Part shown: positions 7,689 through 15,109 of the stretch, piece after piece
Layout: each line of letters begins with the position of its first letter
Numbering within the stretch: the stretch's first letter is position 1
NCBI GenBank assembly: GCA_945861765.1
Contig: CAMAWP010000011.1
Span: 1 to 53,699 of the forward strand
From: Akkermansia muciniphila
GTDB taxonomy: Bacteria > Verrucomicrobiota > Verrucomicrobiia > Limisphaerales > SIBE01
DNA length: 53,699 nt
Direction of reading: 5' to 3'
Notes under the pieces: model-generated
What the model was told of the DNA's origin: nothing
Database searches by the model: none
Seen by the model: only the letters and a program-made list of their open reading frames with translations
Program-made: the position numbers and the translations under genes

Positions 7689-7806
7689 TTTCGCCAAATC
7701 AGAGTCGTATTCTTTCAAAAGCTTGCTTATCTTGTTTCCCGTCAGGTAACTCTGACACCAATTCTTTCCGATTTGGATTTTCACAACCCTGAATCAGGAA
7801 AGAAAA

Positions 7807-7836
7807 ACCCCCACGGAGCAAGTTCTCCGTGGGGGT
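7807..7836 (-). terminator. Rho-independent terminator
   Basis: Perfect 11-bp arms CCCCCACGGAG and CTCCGTGGGGG flank a six-base loop; on the minus strand the stem is followed by TTTTTCTTTCC. It ends the transcript of the small gene at 7890-8114. Confidence 0.9.
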
Positions 7837-7889
7837 CCGTCTTCCGATCTCAGACGTTCACACAAACTGACGGGTTGCCTTCCTTTCCA

Positions 7890-8114
7890 TCACCAACCGT
7901 GATTAAACCCGCGCCCGTAAGCCTCGCTTTGCGAGGCACTGCTCACACATTCCCGAATGCTTTCGGCGTTGCCATGTTTGCATTTCCAGACTGCACGGCT
8001 GAAGGCACATCGCCAGTGCATCCGGTGTCGTCGAGGGTAATAGATTCCGCATTGGTAAATGCGTCCATTCCCTGTGAAGAGTTCCTGCGCAAGCGGAACA
8101 GCGGCTAGGTTCAT
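7890..8114 (-). CDS. Small cysteine/histidine-rich hypothetical protein
   Basis: 74 residues, ATG at 8114 with a strong ribosome binding site (AGAAGGAG seven bases before). The middle segment is rich in basic and aromatic residues with cysteines spaced as in YQCGIYY, HWRCAFS, VWKCKH and RECVSS, so a small zinc-binding fold is possible. It stands alone between two terminators (8131-8168 and 7807-7836). A frame shifted ORF on the same strand (7903-8172) is considered spurious. Confidence 0.6.
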   Translation of the reverse strand: MNLAAVPLAQELFTGNGRIYQCGIYYPRRHRMHWRCAFSRAVWKCKHGNAESIRECVSSASQSEAYGRGFNHGW

Positions 8115-8130
8115 GATTTGCTCCTTCTGG

Positions 8131-8168
8131 AAATGAAAACGCCTGTCCGAAAAAATCGGGCAGGCGTT
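8131..8168 (-). terminator. Rho-independent terminator
   Basis: Arms AACGCCTGTCCGA and TCGGGCAGGCGTT (one wobble pair) with a five-A loop; on the minus strand the stem is followed by TTTTC. It closes the SSB and 27-residue gene unit. Confidence 0.75.
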
Positions 8169-8194
8169 CCAATTCGGTTGAGTTTTTAGCTTAG

Positions 8195-8278
8195 TTAGTT
8201 CCGCTCTTCCGCAGGCATCGAATGCACCGGCACAACAACTGATTCTTCACCGCCACAATGGAGCATTAAGGCTTTCAT
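8195..8278 (-). CDS. Very small protein, 27 residues, coupled to the SSB
   Basis: Frame MKALMLHCGGEESVVVPVHS plus seven residues. Its ATG overlaps the SSB stop codon (ATGA), and a GGAGG sequence lies eight bases upstream inside the SSB gene, so translation is well supported despite its size. A terminator follows at 8131-8168. No family known. Confidence 0.55.
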   Translation of the reverse strand: MKALMLHCGGEESVVVPVHSMPAEERN

Positions 8279-8628
8279 CGTTTTGCCTCCTTAGTGTCAG
8301 GAAGTTGAAACGCGTTAATGTCCAGCACGACTGAGTTGGGGAATACGATTACCTCGCAACTGCATCTGCTTTGCTGACCAACCATGTAGATGCTCTGATT
8401 GATGCGACCTTCGAACATGATGAACTGACCTTTGCCTGTTTTGGTTAACCGATCTTCTAACTCTGCGGACGGATTAAACCACGCGCACGGGACCATGGAT
8501 ATTATGTCTGAATCCTTGTCGGCCGTGCGTTGCTGAGTGATGACTGTGAACAATAACACTCTCGTGTTCTTGCCTTTTGCTATGGCATTTTCTATTAAAC
8601 GCCCTCCAATGAGACACCGATTCTGCAT
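8275..8628 (-). CDS. Single-stranded DNA-binding protein (SSB/PriB OB fold), copy 1
   Basis: The ATG at 8628 (MQNRCLIGGRLIENAIAKG) follows AAAGGAAATC; the upstream extension of the frame is not credible. The 117-residue protein has the OB-fold layout: first strand CLIGGRLIENA, then RVLLFTVITQQ, VPCAWFNPSAELEDRL, and KGQFIMFEGRINQSIY. It matches the protein at 16656-16973 along its whole length, so the element encodes two SSBs. It lacks the acidic C-terminal tail of cellular SSB. Likely protects single strands during element replication or transfer. Confidence 0.75.
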   Translation of the reverse strand: MQNRCLIGGRLIENAIAKGKNTRVLLFTVITQQRTADKDSDIISMVPCAWFNPSAELEDRLTKTGKGQFIMFEGRINQSIYMVGQQSRCSCEVIVFPNSVVLDINAFQLPDTKEAKR

Positions 8629-8858
8629 ATGATGATTTCCTTTCTGGGGGTGAGTTAACTGCGTTGAAGAACGCCTGGCTGAAAACCAAACGGCTATGAT
8701 TCCATGACGGAGGAACCACGGCATAAGACCGGCACGGAACGGATCAAAGGAGCATCGGCTAAGAAACGCCCCTGACCCGTCCGGGCTTTCCCACAATCAC
8801 ACACGTGATGGGGAAAATTCTGAAATCCTGGCGGGATCTTTTCCGAAGCTGAAGGAAT

Positions 8859-8878
8859 GGCGTGCCCGTTGGCACGCC
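8859..8878 (-). terminator. Hairpin after the Ycf46-like gene
   Basis: Perfect 8-bp arms GGCGTGCC and GGCACGCC with a four-base loop, 23 bases after the stop of the AAA ATPase on the minus strand. It is followed by ATTCCTTC, a poor T-tract, so termination is likely but weak. Confidence 0.5.
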
Positions 8879-8900
8879 TTGGCTGTTCTGTGTTTGTTGG

Positions 8901-10397
8901 TTACGCTGTAATCTTGCGGCCCTGTTTTTCTGATTCCGCGACGGTGGCGCGTCGCGCCCGGCCTCGGGCCCACTTGCGCAAGCCATCGACCTGTTCGCTC
9001 ATGAGTTTGCTCAGCGGCACCATTTCACCCAATCGCATCGCGATCGAGAGGTCAGTCGGTTCGGTGCGTTGGCTGAACGCTTCGTGCAAGGCATCAATGA
9101 AAACCTGCTCGATTTCCGAGCCGGTCAGCCCTTCGGTAGTTCTGGCCAGTTGGACGATGTCGAAGTTCTGCTTGGCCCGGCCATACTTCGCAATCTGGAT
9201 TCCCCAGATGGCTTCCCGTTCCTCCTGGTTGGGCAGATCAACGAAGAACAATTCGTCGAACCGTCCTTTCCGCAGCAGTTCCGGCGGCAATTGCGTCACG
9301 TCGTTCGCTGTCGCCACTACGAAGACCGGCGCCTTGCGATCCTGCAGCCAGGAGAGGAAGGATCCGAGCACCCGCGCCGAAGTTCCACCATCCGTCCCCG
9401 CCGAACTGCGGCTGCCGCTGAACCCCTTTTCGAGTTCATCGATCCACAACACGCAAGGTGCAATCGCCTCGACGGTCGCGATGACAGCGCGAAGGTTCGA
9501 TTCGGATTGGCCGACCAACCCGGCGAACAATCGACCGGCATCCAGTTTGAGCAACGGCCTTTGGAACACGCTGGCCGTGGCTTTGGCGGTGAGCGATTTG
9601 CCAGTGCCGGGAATACCGACAATCAGCAACCCCTTCGGAGCCGGCAGTCCATACGCCTTGGCTTCCTGCCCAAAGGCGTCCCGGCGTTTCAGCAACCAGT
9701 CTTTCAGCAGTTCGAGTCCGCCAATCTCATTCAATGTGGCAGGCTGCGCGTACACTTCCAGCAAACCACCCTTCTTCACTTCGCTCGCTTTTTCCCGAGC
9801 CACGACCTGCGGACAGAGCCGCGCGCTTTCCACGACCGAGAGCGCAAACGCGTTCTCGGCTTCCACGGAAGTCAAACCGCTGGCCGCATCCAGCAACAAC
9901 TCGCGGTCGTCACCTTCCGGTTTGGCCAACGTGGCCGACTTGGCGATGTTATCCAGCACGACACCCAGCTCGTCTTTGCCCGGCAAGGCGAAATCCACCG
10001 TTACCCATTCGCGGATCAGTTCCGGGGGCAGGGCAAAACGGCAGCCGAGCATCACGAGCACCTTTCCCTTGGTTTTGCCAACGCGCAGGGTGTCCTTAAC
10101 CCGCCGCACGAGCACCGGGTTGGCGTCCTCCAGGAACTGGTGAAAGTCCTTGAGCAGGACGATGCTGTTTTCAGAGAGTTCGCCGATAGCTTCAAGAGCC
10201 TCCAATGGGTCCTGCGCCGTTCGCGCGTGACCGTCTTTGATATCGACCAGACCGTCGGTGACCGACCAGCCGAAGAGCTGATATTCAACTGCTTTGGCTA
10301 TGGCTTTCATCTCCGCCTCGACACGCGCTTCTTCGCACGAAACGAGGTAGATGCCGGGATAGCCAGCCCGGATGTAGTTAGTGATATGTGATTTCAT
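8901..10397 (-). CDS. Ycf46-like AAA+ ATPase
   Basis: 498 residues. The N-terminal half (to about 230) is the family-specific region; the C-terminal half is a classical AAA+ module: Walker A GIPGTGKS (about 261-268), Walker B CVLWIDELEKGF (about 315-326), sensor 1 VATANDV and arginine-finger region RKGRFDE. This layout is that of Ycf46, found in plastids, cyanobacteria and many mobile elements. Its role is poorly known. The Ycf35-like gene lies in the same strand run at 12784, and a DUF2997 gene beside it, a combination also seen in cyanobacteria. Start ATG at 10397 after AAAGGAATATC. Confidence 0.9.
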   Translation of the reverse strand: MKSHITNYIRAGYPGIYLVSCEEARVEAEMKAIAKAVEYQLFGWSVTDGLVDIKDGHARTAQDPLEALEAIGELSENSIVLLKDFHQFLEDANPVLVRRVKDTLRVGKTKGKVLVMLGCRFALPPELIREWVTVDFALPGKDELGVVLDNIAKSATLAKPEGDDRELLLDAASGLTSVEAENAFALSVVESARLCPQVVAREKASEVKKGGLLEVYAQPATLNEIGGLELLKDWLLKRRDAFGQEAKAYGLPAPKGLLIVGIPGTGKSLTAKATASVFQRPLLKLDAGRLFAGLVGQSESNLRAVIATVEAIAPCVLWIDELEKGFSGSRSSAGTDGGTSARVLGSFLSWLQDRKAPVFVVATANDVTQLPPELLRKGRFDELFFVDLPNQEEREAIWGIQIAKYGRAKQNFDIVQLARTTEGLTGSEIEQVFIDALHEAFSQRTEPTDLSIAMRLGEMVPLSKLMSEQVDGLRKWARGRARRATVAESEKQGRKITA

Positions 10398-10430
10398 GAT
10401 ATTCCTTTCTTTTTGTTTGGTTCAATAAAT

Positions 10431-10458
10431 GCAGCACCGGCGTTCATCCCCGTGCTGC
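10431..10458 (-). terminator. Hairpin between the zinc-ribbon gene and the Ycf46-like gene
   Basis: Arms GCAGCAC (10431-10437) and GTGCTGC (10452-10458), followed on the minus strand by ATTTATT. It sits between the stop at 10472 and the Ycf46 start at 10397, so it could attenuate read-through or stabilise the upstream message. Confidence 0.5.
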
Positions 10459-10471
10459 TGGTTCTCCTTGT

Positions 10472-10879
10472 TCAGTGTTGGCCTGCATCGAAGCAGTCCT
10501 GGCAAACTTCGGCGCCGTCCGGGCAGCCGATGACAAGCGGGACCGTTTGGCCGCATTCGCTGCACTTCTCAGCGATGCCCAACAATTGCCGGGCATCCAT
10601 GATCACCTGGTTGAGAGTGACAATGGTGTCCTCCCGGGTGCGCTCAAACGGGTCCTCCTCGCTTTCGTGACTCAGTTGTGAAACTTCTTCTACAAACCTG
10701 AGCAACTGCGGTTGGCCTTGCGCGGCCTTCACGACCGCTTCAAGCGCCGTTAGATCGCTTTCGTACTGTTCGCAGGCATCGCAGCGCTGGACTTCGCATG
10801 CCGGCGATTGATCGTTGCCTGTATTGCAGAGCAGCCAGCCTCGGCCGTCGCACGCGGGGCATTCTGATGGTTCAGTCAT
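10472..10879 (-). CDS. Zinc-ribbon protein, 135 residues
   Basis: From the ATG at 10879 (MTEPSECPACDGRGW). Two cysteine clusters are visible: an N-terminal set CPACDGRG, then CEVQRCDAC, and a C-terminal ribbon CSECGQT...CQDC. Between them is an acidic helical region of about 60 residues. The start lies inside the end of the upstream gene (8-base overlap). The DnaJ-like CxxCxGxG repeat suggests protein or nucleic-acid binding, but no named family fits. Ycf46 follows 75 bases downstream. Confidence 0.7.
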   Translation of the reverse strand: MTEPSECPACDGRGWLLCNTGNDQSPACEVQRCDACEQYESDLTALEAVVKAAQGQPQLLRFVEEVSQLSHESEEDPFERTREDTIVTLNQVIMDARQLLGIAEKCSECGQTVPLVIGCPDGAEVCQDCFDAGQH

Positions 10880-11129
10880 GGTTTTTCTCCTTGTCAAAGG
10901 TGGTCTCGGCGAAACCAACCCAAACCCAGGCTTGCACGTAGCAACCATTGTCGTTGCCTTCGCTAAGCTTGGCGTTGTCGTCGATTTCAATCCGGCCCTC
11001 CTTTTCATGTTCTTGTCGGGCCAATTGGATAATTTCCGACCTGTGTTCCTCGGCCTCCAGGTAGCAGTTTTCACAGAGTCCGCCGTCCGTTAAGACTTCG
11101 GCGGATTGATTACATTTCGAGCAGAGCAT
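10872..11129 (-). CDS. Zinc-ribbon protein, 85 residues
   Basis: ATG at 11129 (MLCSKCNQSAEVL). A four-cysteine ribbon, CSKC and CENC fifteen residues later, opens the protein; an acidic/helical tail follows and ends with VQAWVWVGFAETTFD. It overlaps the upstream 82-residue gene by 20 bases and the downstream gene by 8, and GGAAAGGAAAAC precedes its start. Probably a small nucleic-acid or protein adaptor; no family known. Confidence 0.65.
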   Translation of the reverse strand: MLCSKCNQSAEVLTDGGLCENCYLEAEEHRSEIIQLARQEHEKEGRIEIDDNAKLSEGNDNGCYVQAWVWVGFAETTFDKEKNHD

Positions 11130-11358
11130 TGAGTGTTTTCCTTTCCCAGTTGAGGCAGGTTTCTCTGGAGGGATGCGCGAAAGCGACGGCGTCCGGATCG
11201 GAGGCCAGCCGCACTTCCCAAACCTGCGCGGTGTGGTTGAATTCGACCGTGCCGGCGCGTTGCAGATCCAGCCGGCCCAGTTCCTGAAGCGGCACTGCCT
11301 CGGTCCAGAGACAGCGGGCTGTGCCGCCCGTTCCAAATGTGATGATGTGTTCGTTCAT
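11110..11358 (-). CDS. Hypothetical protein, 82 residues
   Basis: ATG at 11358 (MNEHIITFGTGGTARCLWTE), overlapping the upstream stop by ATGA, with AGGAGG before it. The sequence alternates short strands (GTVEFNHTAQVWEVRLA) and ends in a helix with HPSRETCLNWERKTL. It looks like a compact alpha/beta protein with conserved tryptophans. No function can be given; it belongs to the chain of coupled small genes upstream of Ycf46. Confidence 0.65.
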   Translation of the reverse strand: MNEHIITFGTGGTARCLWTEAVPLQELGRLDLQRAGTVEFNHTAQVWEVRLASDPDAVAFAHPSRETCLNWERKTLNALLEM

Positions 11359-11615
11359 AGGTCCTCCTGGAAGGCGAAGTAGTAACGAGGCCAGTGCTGG
11401 AAGAGCACCGAACCGAGTTTGTTATCGGACTTCTGTTTGACGACGGCGACCGGAGCCGCGAAACCCAGGACCTCGAAGTCGATGGCCAACTCCGCGGCGT
11501 TCCACACTCGACCATATTGGACTTCCAGGTCCGCGCGTTCCGCCGACTGGGCATTGATGTGGATCACGAGGGCTCGCCTGATGTCTTCTGCTGAATCAAT
11601 CGATGTTGTTTTCAT
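11355..11615 (-). CDS. Hypothetical protein, 86 residues
   Basis: ATG at 11615 (MKTTSIDSAEDIRRAL) following AAGGAAATCACA; the longer frame to 11780 has no good start. An N-terminal helix (SAEDIRRALVIHINAQSAERADLE) is followed by strand-rich sequence (LAIDFEVLGFAAPVAVVKQK) and an aromatic end (WPRYYFAFQEDL). It is the first gene of the coupled run leading to the Ycf46-like ATPase. Family unknown. Confidence 0.65.
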   Translation of the reverse strand: MKTTSIDSAEDIRRALVIHINAQSAERADLEVQYGRVWNAAELAIDFEVLGFAAPVAVVKQKSDNKLGSVLFQHWPRYYFAFQEDL

Positions 11616-11979
11616 TTGTGATTTCCTTGTTGATGGTTGGTAAATTCCGGCCGCCCACCCGGCCAGAGATATTTCTAGGCGCTCCACCTCCTTGAGCCTT
11701 GCGGCTGGTTCGATCCATGTGTGGGAGAGGGGATGAGGCGCTCCTAGACGCAGCAAGGGAAGCTTGATTGGGATTTCCAAACACCTCCTAACCGCGACTG
11801 AACTGAATGTGACCGTCCGCAGCTTGGAACTGCGACTGATGCTTACTCCTTTATCTGAGAAGCCTCGGACGCTTTGATTTCGCTCGACACCGCGAAAAGG
11901 CGCGGATGCGGTTTAAAATCAAAAGCAGCCGATGCCGAATGACGTAGCTATTCTGTCTGTCCCTCAGCGAGCACCATGG
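11616..11979. other. Gap without a recognisable gene
   Basis: A minus-strand frame of 62 codons (11596-11784) has poor composition and no binding site, and I reject it. The stretch contains a GC-rich hairpin GGCCG...CCGGCC-type sequence near 11650-11668 and a repeated word GGCGCTCC. It probably carries the promoter of the downstream genes, but I cannot place it. Confidence 0.4.
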
Positions 11980-12183
11980 TTATTCCCATAATGTTTCTCC
12001 TCTCTGTTCATGGTTTGTCCGCGTAATCCCACGCATAGATCGGGCTCCTCTGCCCCGGAATGCGGCGCGTGTGCCGCGGGGCAGGGAAAGCCAGACCGAA
12101 TACGCGAGTTGTTGATTTTTGAATTTTGCCACCCGCCCATCGCGGAAATGAATGCAGGCGGTTTTTGCTTTCTTGGATTTCAT
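11980..12183 (-). CDS. Small protein with FxNQQxAYxVW motif, copy 2
   Basis: 67 residues (MKSKKAKTACIHFRDGRVAK), with KFKNQQLAYSVWLSLP followed by AAFRGRG. It is a paralogue of the gene at 2688-2897, sharing the NQQ.AY.VW core and the AFRG end; the C-terminal 20 residues differ. It follows the broken gene at 12184 without spacing. Function unknown; the pair suggests the family is a regular part of this element. Confidence 0.6.
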   Translation of the reverse strand: MKSKKAKTACIHFRDGRVAKFKNQQLAYSVWLSLPRGTRAAFRGRGARSMRGITRTNHEQRGETLWE

Positions 12184-12590
12184 TTACTGGATGCGTTTGA
12201 ATCCGAAGCAGTCCTCGTCCTTGCGCAGACGGCCTCGAAAGATCATGTCGTTGCGTTTGAAGGTCAGGACCTCGCCGCGAAGGCGAACGTCCCGACTGAC
12301 TTCCGCGCCGAGCCAGGTGACAACCAGGGTGTGGCAGTCCATTTTCTTGGTGTAGAACGTCCCGCCCATTCCGACCGCGCAGTGCTTATCCAAGCCTTCA
12401 ATCTCGCCCTGGCTTAACAACTGGTTGTGCGTTCGGGCTTCATCGGACGTTACGTCCAACTTCCCGAATGTCGGCTCAAAGATGCCGTGTCCCAAAAACT
12501 CAAAGAGGTAGCCGAAACAGCGCTCGTGTCGTTGTCCTGATAGGTCAGCAAGCTGCCCCGGTTCAGGATGGTTGGAGTTGTCGCTTTCAT
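12184..12590 (-). pseudogene. Hypothetical gene split by one frameshift
   Basis: An ATG at 12590, overlapping the DUF2997 stop by ATGA, opens MKATTPTILNRGSLLTYQDN and runs to an early stop. From about 12545 a second frame on the same strand continues RCFGYLFEFLGHGIFEPTFG and stays open for about 115 codons to 12184. The two fit end to end if one base is missing near 12520-12545. The joined protein would be about 135 residues. This is either a sequencing indel, a pseudogene or a programmed minus-one frameshift; I cannot choose. Family unknown. Confidence 0.6.
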
Positions 12591-12781
12591 GCAGTGAGCT
12601 TTTGTTGGTTGATTCTCTGGTTCTGCTGATAGTACTCAGGTTTAGTTAGCGAGCGTTCCACTGTCCCAAGAGCTTCCTCCAGGGCTCGAGTGGCCTCCTT
12701 GCAACTGGCGCCGATGAATCCCACCCCTTCGATATGAATTTCGCCCGTGGGCGAAACAATGATTTCAATGGTGCGTTTCAT
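12587..12781 (-). CDS. DUF2997 family protein
   Basis: ATG at 12781, two bases after the Ycf35-like stop. The 64-residue protein starts MKRTIEIIVSPTGEIHIEGV and continues GFIGASCKEATRALEEALG, the DUF2997 pattern of two strands, a GxxGxxC turn and a helix. The tail PEYYQQNQRINQQKL is helical and polar. DUF2997 proteins are small, unstudied, and often sit beside DUF1257 and Ycf46 genes, as here. Confidence 0.85.
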   Translation of the reverse strand: MKRTIEIIVSPTGEIHIEGVGFIGASCKEATRALEEALGTVERSLTKPEYYQQNQRINQQKLTA

Positions 12782-12783
12782 GG

Positions 12784-13161
12784 CTATGCTCCCATCAGGA
12801 TGAGTTTGATTGAACCGTTTGATTGCTGGCGGCGCTGAACGGACAGTCCTTTCTTCCGCGCTTCGATGGTGGCCTTGTGGACGCCATAGAGCTGCAGAAG
12901 CTTGCCGAAGTCTTTGCCGACCTCGTTTTCGACGTGACCGTCCCACCAGTCGGTGGTCAGGCCATAACTGCCGTCGGGTTGCCGGTGCAAGGCGATGTCG
13001 TAGGGTCCCTTGAGCTGGATAATGAATTCGCCGCGTTGGCTCGCGCCGTAGTAGCCGCGAGCTTCTGCATCTTGCAGAAGTCCCAGCTTCAACTCTTGGC
13101 ACGCGGCTCGGAGTGCATGGATGTCTTTGATCTGTGTTTTGATGGTTGTGAAATGACTCAT
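12784..13161 (-). CDS. Ycf35-like (DUF1257) protein
   Basis: 125 residues starting MSHFTTIKTQIKDIHALRAA. The motifs GPYDIALHRQPDGSYGLTTDW, GHVENEVG and LLQLYGVHKATIEARKKG match DUF1257, called Ycf35 in plastids and cyanobacteria. No biochemical function is known. It is followed within two bases by DUF2997, so they are surely co-transcribed. The Ycf46-like ATPase lies about 2.4 kb further along the same strand. Confidence 0.9.
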   Translation of the reverse strand: MSHFTTIKTQIKDIHALRAACQELKLGLLQDAEARGYYGASQRGEFIIQLKGPYDIALHRQPDGSYGLTTDWWDGHVENEVGKDFGKLLQLYGVHKATIEARKKGLSVQRRQQSNGSIKLILMGA

Positions 13162-13192
13162 AGTTTTCTTTCTTGTTTGATGGTTGAAAAAT

Positions 13193-13226
13193 GAACCGGC
13201 CGATCTTGATGAGGTTCGGCCGGTTC
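13193..13226 (-). terminator. Rho-independent terminator
   Basis: Perfect 11-bp arms GAACCGGCCGA and TCGGCCGGTTC; on the minus strand the stem is followed by ATTTTTC. It separates the 135-residue gene ending at 13411 from the DUF1257 unit. The gap 13227-13410 shows only a short palindrome, GGCCAGTGCTGGCC. Confidence 0.85.
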
Positions 13227-13410
13227 GTTGGTTGGATGTTTGGCAGTGAGATTGACCCGGCTGGACTCGGTCTTGTTCGGTAGAACGATGAGTCCTCCGG
13301 GTCTCGCTGCAACGTGAGTTGGATGCCTTGATCAGCCGGTGGGCTGACTCTGGCTTTGATGATCTGGTCCGCGTCGATCTGATGATCGATCTGACGGCCA
13401 GTGCTGGCCC

Positions 13411-13818
13411 TCAGGGCGAGGGCGTCGAGGGGGTGGCTTTGAACAGCTCAAGGACTGTGTCGCGCACCGTGAGGTAGCGCCGAACGGCCCGCAGGCTGCG
13501 CGTCAACGGTCGTTTCGTCGCTTCATCCCAGTTCACCACAAAGCCGCCCGCGTGGCCTCTTTCGACTTCGGCATAGTCATGGCCATCGCAGACACAAGCG
13601 CCACTCCCGTAATCTCCGCCGGCGCCGTGGATGCCGTGGTAGGGAATGTCGGTGGGCATATCGCCGCAGTGGGCGTAATTGGCCTCTTCGTCCACCATGA
13701 CGGTGGTGACGGAATCGGAGGCTGGATTGTTCCACTCTTGGGCCGTGAAACCCAGAGCTTCGAATCGCCCCTGGTCCTGACGGCGGCAAGTGATCTCCAT
13801 GTAACAACGGTCTCCCAT
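13411..13818 (-). CDS. Hypothetical protein, 135 residues
   Basis: ATG at 13818 (MGDRCYMEITCRRQDQGRFE); a longer frame exists but starts poorly. Residues about 20-60 (EALGFTAQEWNN...VDEEANYAH) and the segment GIHGAGGDYGSGACVCDG look like a small globular protein with a glycine-rich loop. It ends with a helical basic region. No family recognised. A terminator follows at 13193-13226. Confidence 0.65.
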   Translation of the reverse strand: MGDRCYMEITCRRQDQGRFEALGFTAQEWNNPASDSVTTVMVDEEANYAHCGDMPTDIPYHGIHGAGGDYGSGACVCDGHDYAEVERGHAGGFVVNWDEATKRPLTRSLRAVRRYLTVRDTVLELFKATPSTPSP

Positions 13819-13889
13819 AACGTGATTGTTTGAAGGTTTATGAATGAGGGCAGGGACCTTTCGGCCCCACGCCACTCTTTCCTTAGGAT

Positions 13890-14900
13890 TTACGCAGCGA
13901 GGTTGAATCTACGGACGCCCAGAGAACCGAATCGCTGCACAAGTTCGGTCGCATCCTGTTGAGCCAGTTGCCGCGCGGTTTCGCCCAACGCTTGGAGTCC
14001 TTCCTGAAGCCGCGTCCGGGCGGATGCCTGGTCGCGATATTCCTCCGCGCTCCGGTTCAGGAATTCCTGACGCACACGTTCCAGTTCCGATTCCATTTGC
14101 TGGTCCCCGACGAAGTTCAACTGCTTGAACTGGTCGATGAACCGGACAAGGCGGTTCAGTGTCTTCTGATGCACCCCGGTTTTACCGTTGCGCATGCTTT
14201 CGAGCATCTCTTCGCAGAGTTGCGCGGTTTGCTGGCGCAGTGTGATTACACAATCCCCGAGGAACTGTTCCACGCCATGGTGGATTCGCTCAGAGGCAGA
14301 GCGAGCGGCCTGGTCCCGGGCTTCCACGACTGCCTGATGCTGGGCCGCGTTGACCAGTTGCAGGTCCAAGCTCTCCGGCACGCGAATGTGGAACAGTTGA
14401 GAACTGAACTCGAAGTAGCGTTCCATTCGGGATTGATCCGGGAAGGAAGCTTCGATAGTTGCCACCAGCCGTTCTGGGTCACTGACTAACTTGCGAGCCG
14501 CCGCGAGCCATTGGGCCAACGCGTGCTGCCGCATCTCGCCGTAGCGGGCGAGGAATTCGGTCTTGGCCCGGCTGAACTCGCCGGCCACCTGATTCACGCG
14601 GTCCAGCGCTTCTTGCAATTTTGCGTTCGGAAGGAACCGGCTGAGCCCGTTGAGAAACGGGAAGGTGCTGGCTTCGATGAACGCGTGGGTTCTACTCTCG
14701 ATCAGTGCGAAAGGTTCCAAGGCTTCTTTGGGCAGAAGTTTCTTGTGGCCCAGGTTGATCAAGCGTTCGGTCACGTTGTCCGGATTGAGACCAAGGTCTT
14801 CCGGATTGAGTTTCTTGGTGGCCCGCCAGTAGCGGACGGAGACATTAATGAGCACACCCTGTCGGGTGAGCACATCCAATAGTGGATTATTATTATTCAT
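13890..14900 (-). CDS. DUF3150 domain protein
   Basis: ATG at 14900 (MNNNNPLLDVLTRQGVLINV). The N-terminal pattern LLDVLTRQGVLINVSVRYWR followed by LGHKKLLPKEAL and then a long helical region (about 130-330) rich in glutamine and arginine is that of DUF3150, found in phages and plasmids. 336 residues, close to the usual length. DUF3150 genes often accompany MoxR-like or other AAA ATPases; here Ycf46 could be that partner. Function unknown, cytoplasmic. Confidence 0.85.
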   Translation of the reverse strand: MNNNNPLLDVLTRQGVLINVSVRYWRATKKLNPEDLGLNPDNVTERLINLGHKKLLPKEALEPFALIESRTHAFIEASTFPFLNGLSRFLPNAKLQEALDRVNQVAGEFSRAKTEFLARYGEMRQHALAQWLAAARKLVSDPERLVATIEASFPDQSRMERYFEFSSQLFHIRVPESLDLQLVNAAQHQAVVEARDQAARSASERIHHGVEQFLGDCVITLRQQTAQLCEEMLESMRNGKTGVHQKTLNRLVRFIDQFKQLNFVGDQQMESELERVRQEFLNRSAEEYRDQASARTRLQEGLQALGETARQLAQQDATELVQRFGSLGVRRFNLAA

Positions 14901-15109
14901 GGTTTTACTTTTTGGTTTGAGGTTGATCGGCTCCAGGCTGCGGGGGACACCTGTAAGCACCGGAGCCAAGGTTGTGAGAATTCGAAGTGCCCCCAAGGCA
15001 CTCCGAAATTTGATCTGCTTGAGGCCGCAGTAGAGAAGGCTGCCTATCCTGATAGCTGGGTCGGGAGAGTCATGCGACTTCCCCGATGTCTTGAAGTTAA
15101 GGAATGCAA

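Larger units (their letters stand above)
3737..7784 (-). mobile_element. Four-gene transposon (DDE transposase with two ATPases and a zinc-finger protein)
   Basis: Four minus-strand genes lie in order: zinc-finger/HTH protein, rve-type transposase, ExeA/TniB-like ATPase and RepA-like ATPase, the last three joined by ATGA overlaps. Transposase plus AAA ATPase is the core of Mu, Tn7 and Tn5053-like elements. I could not find terminal inverted repeats by eye, so the limits given are those of the genes. It separates the ComF-like gene from the rest of the accessory element, which suggests a later insertion. Confidence 0.7.

Noticed and set aside
7737-7760. Possible transposon end TGTCAGAGTTACCTGACG on the minus strand
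   Set aside because: No matching inverted copy could be found near 3400-3740, so it is not reported as a terminal repeat.
9069-10391. Plus-strand frame of 440 codons opposite the Ycf46-like gene
   Set aside because: Composition is that of an antisense frame; the minus strand has clear AAA motifs.
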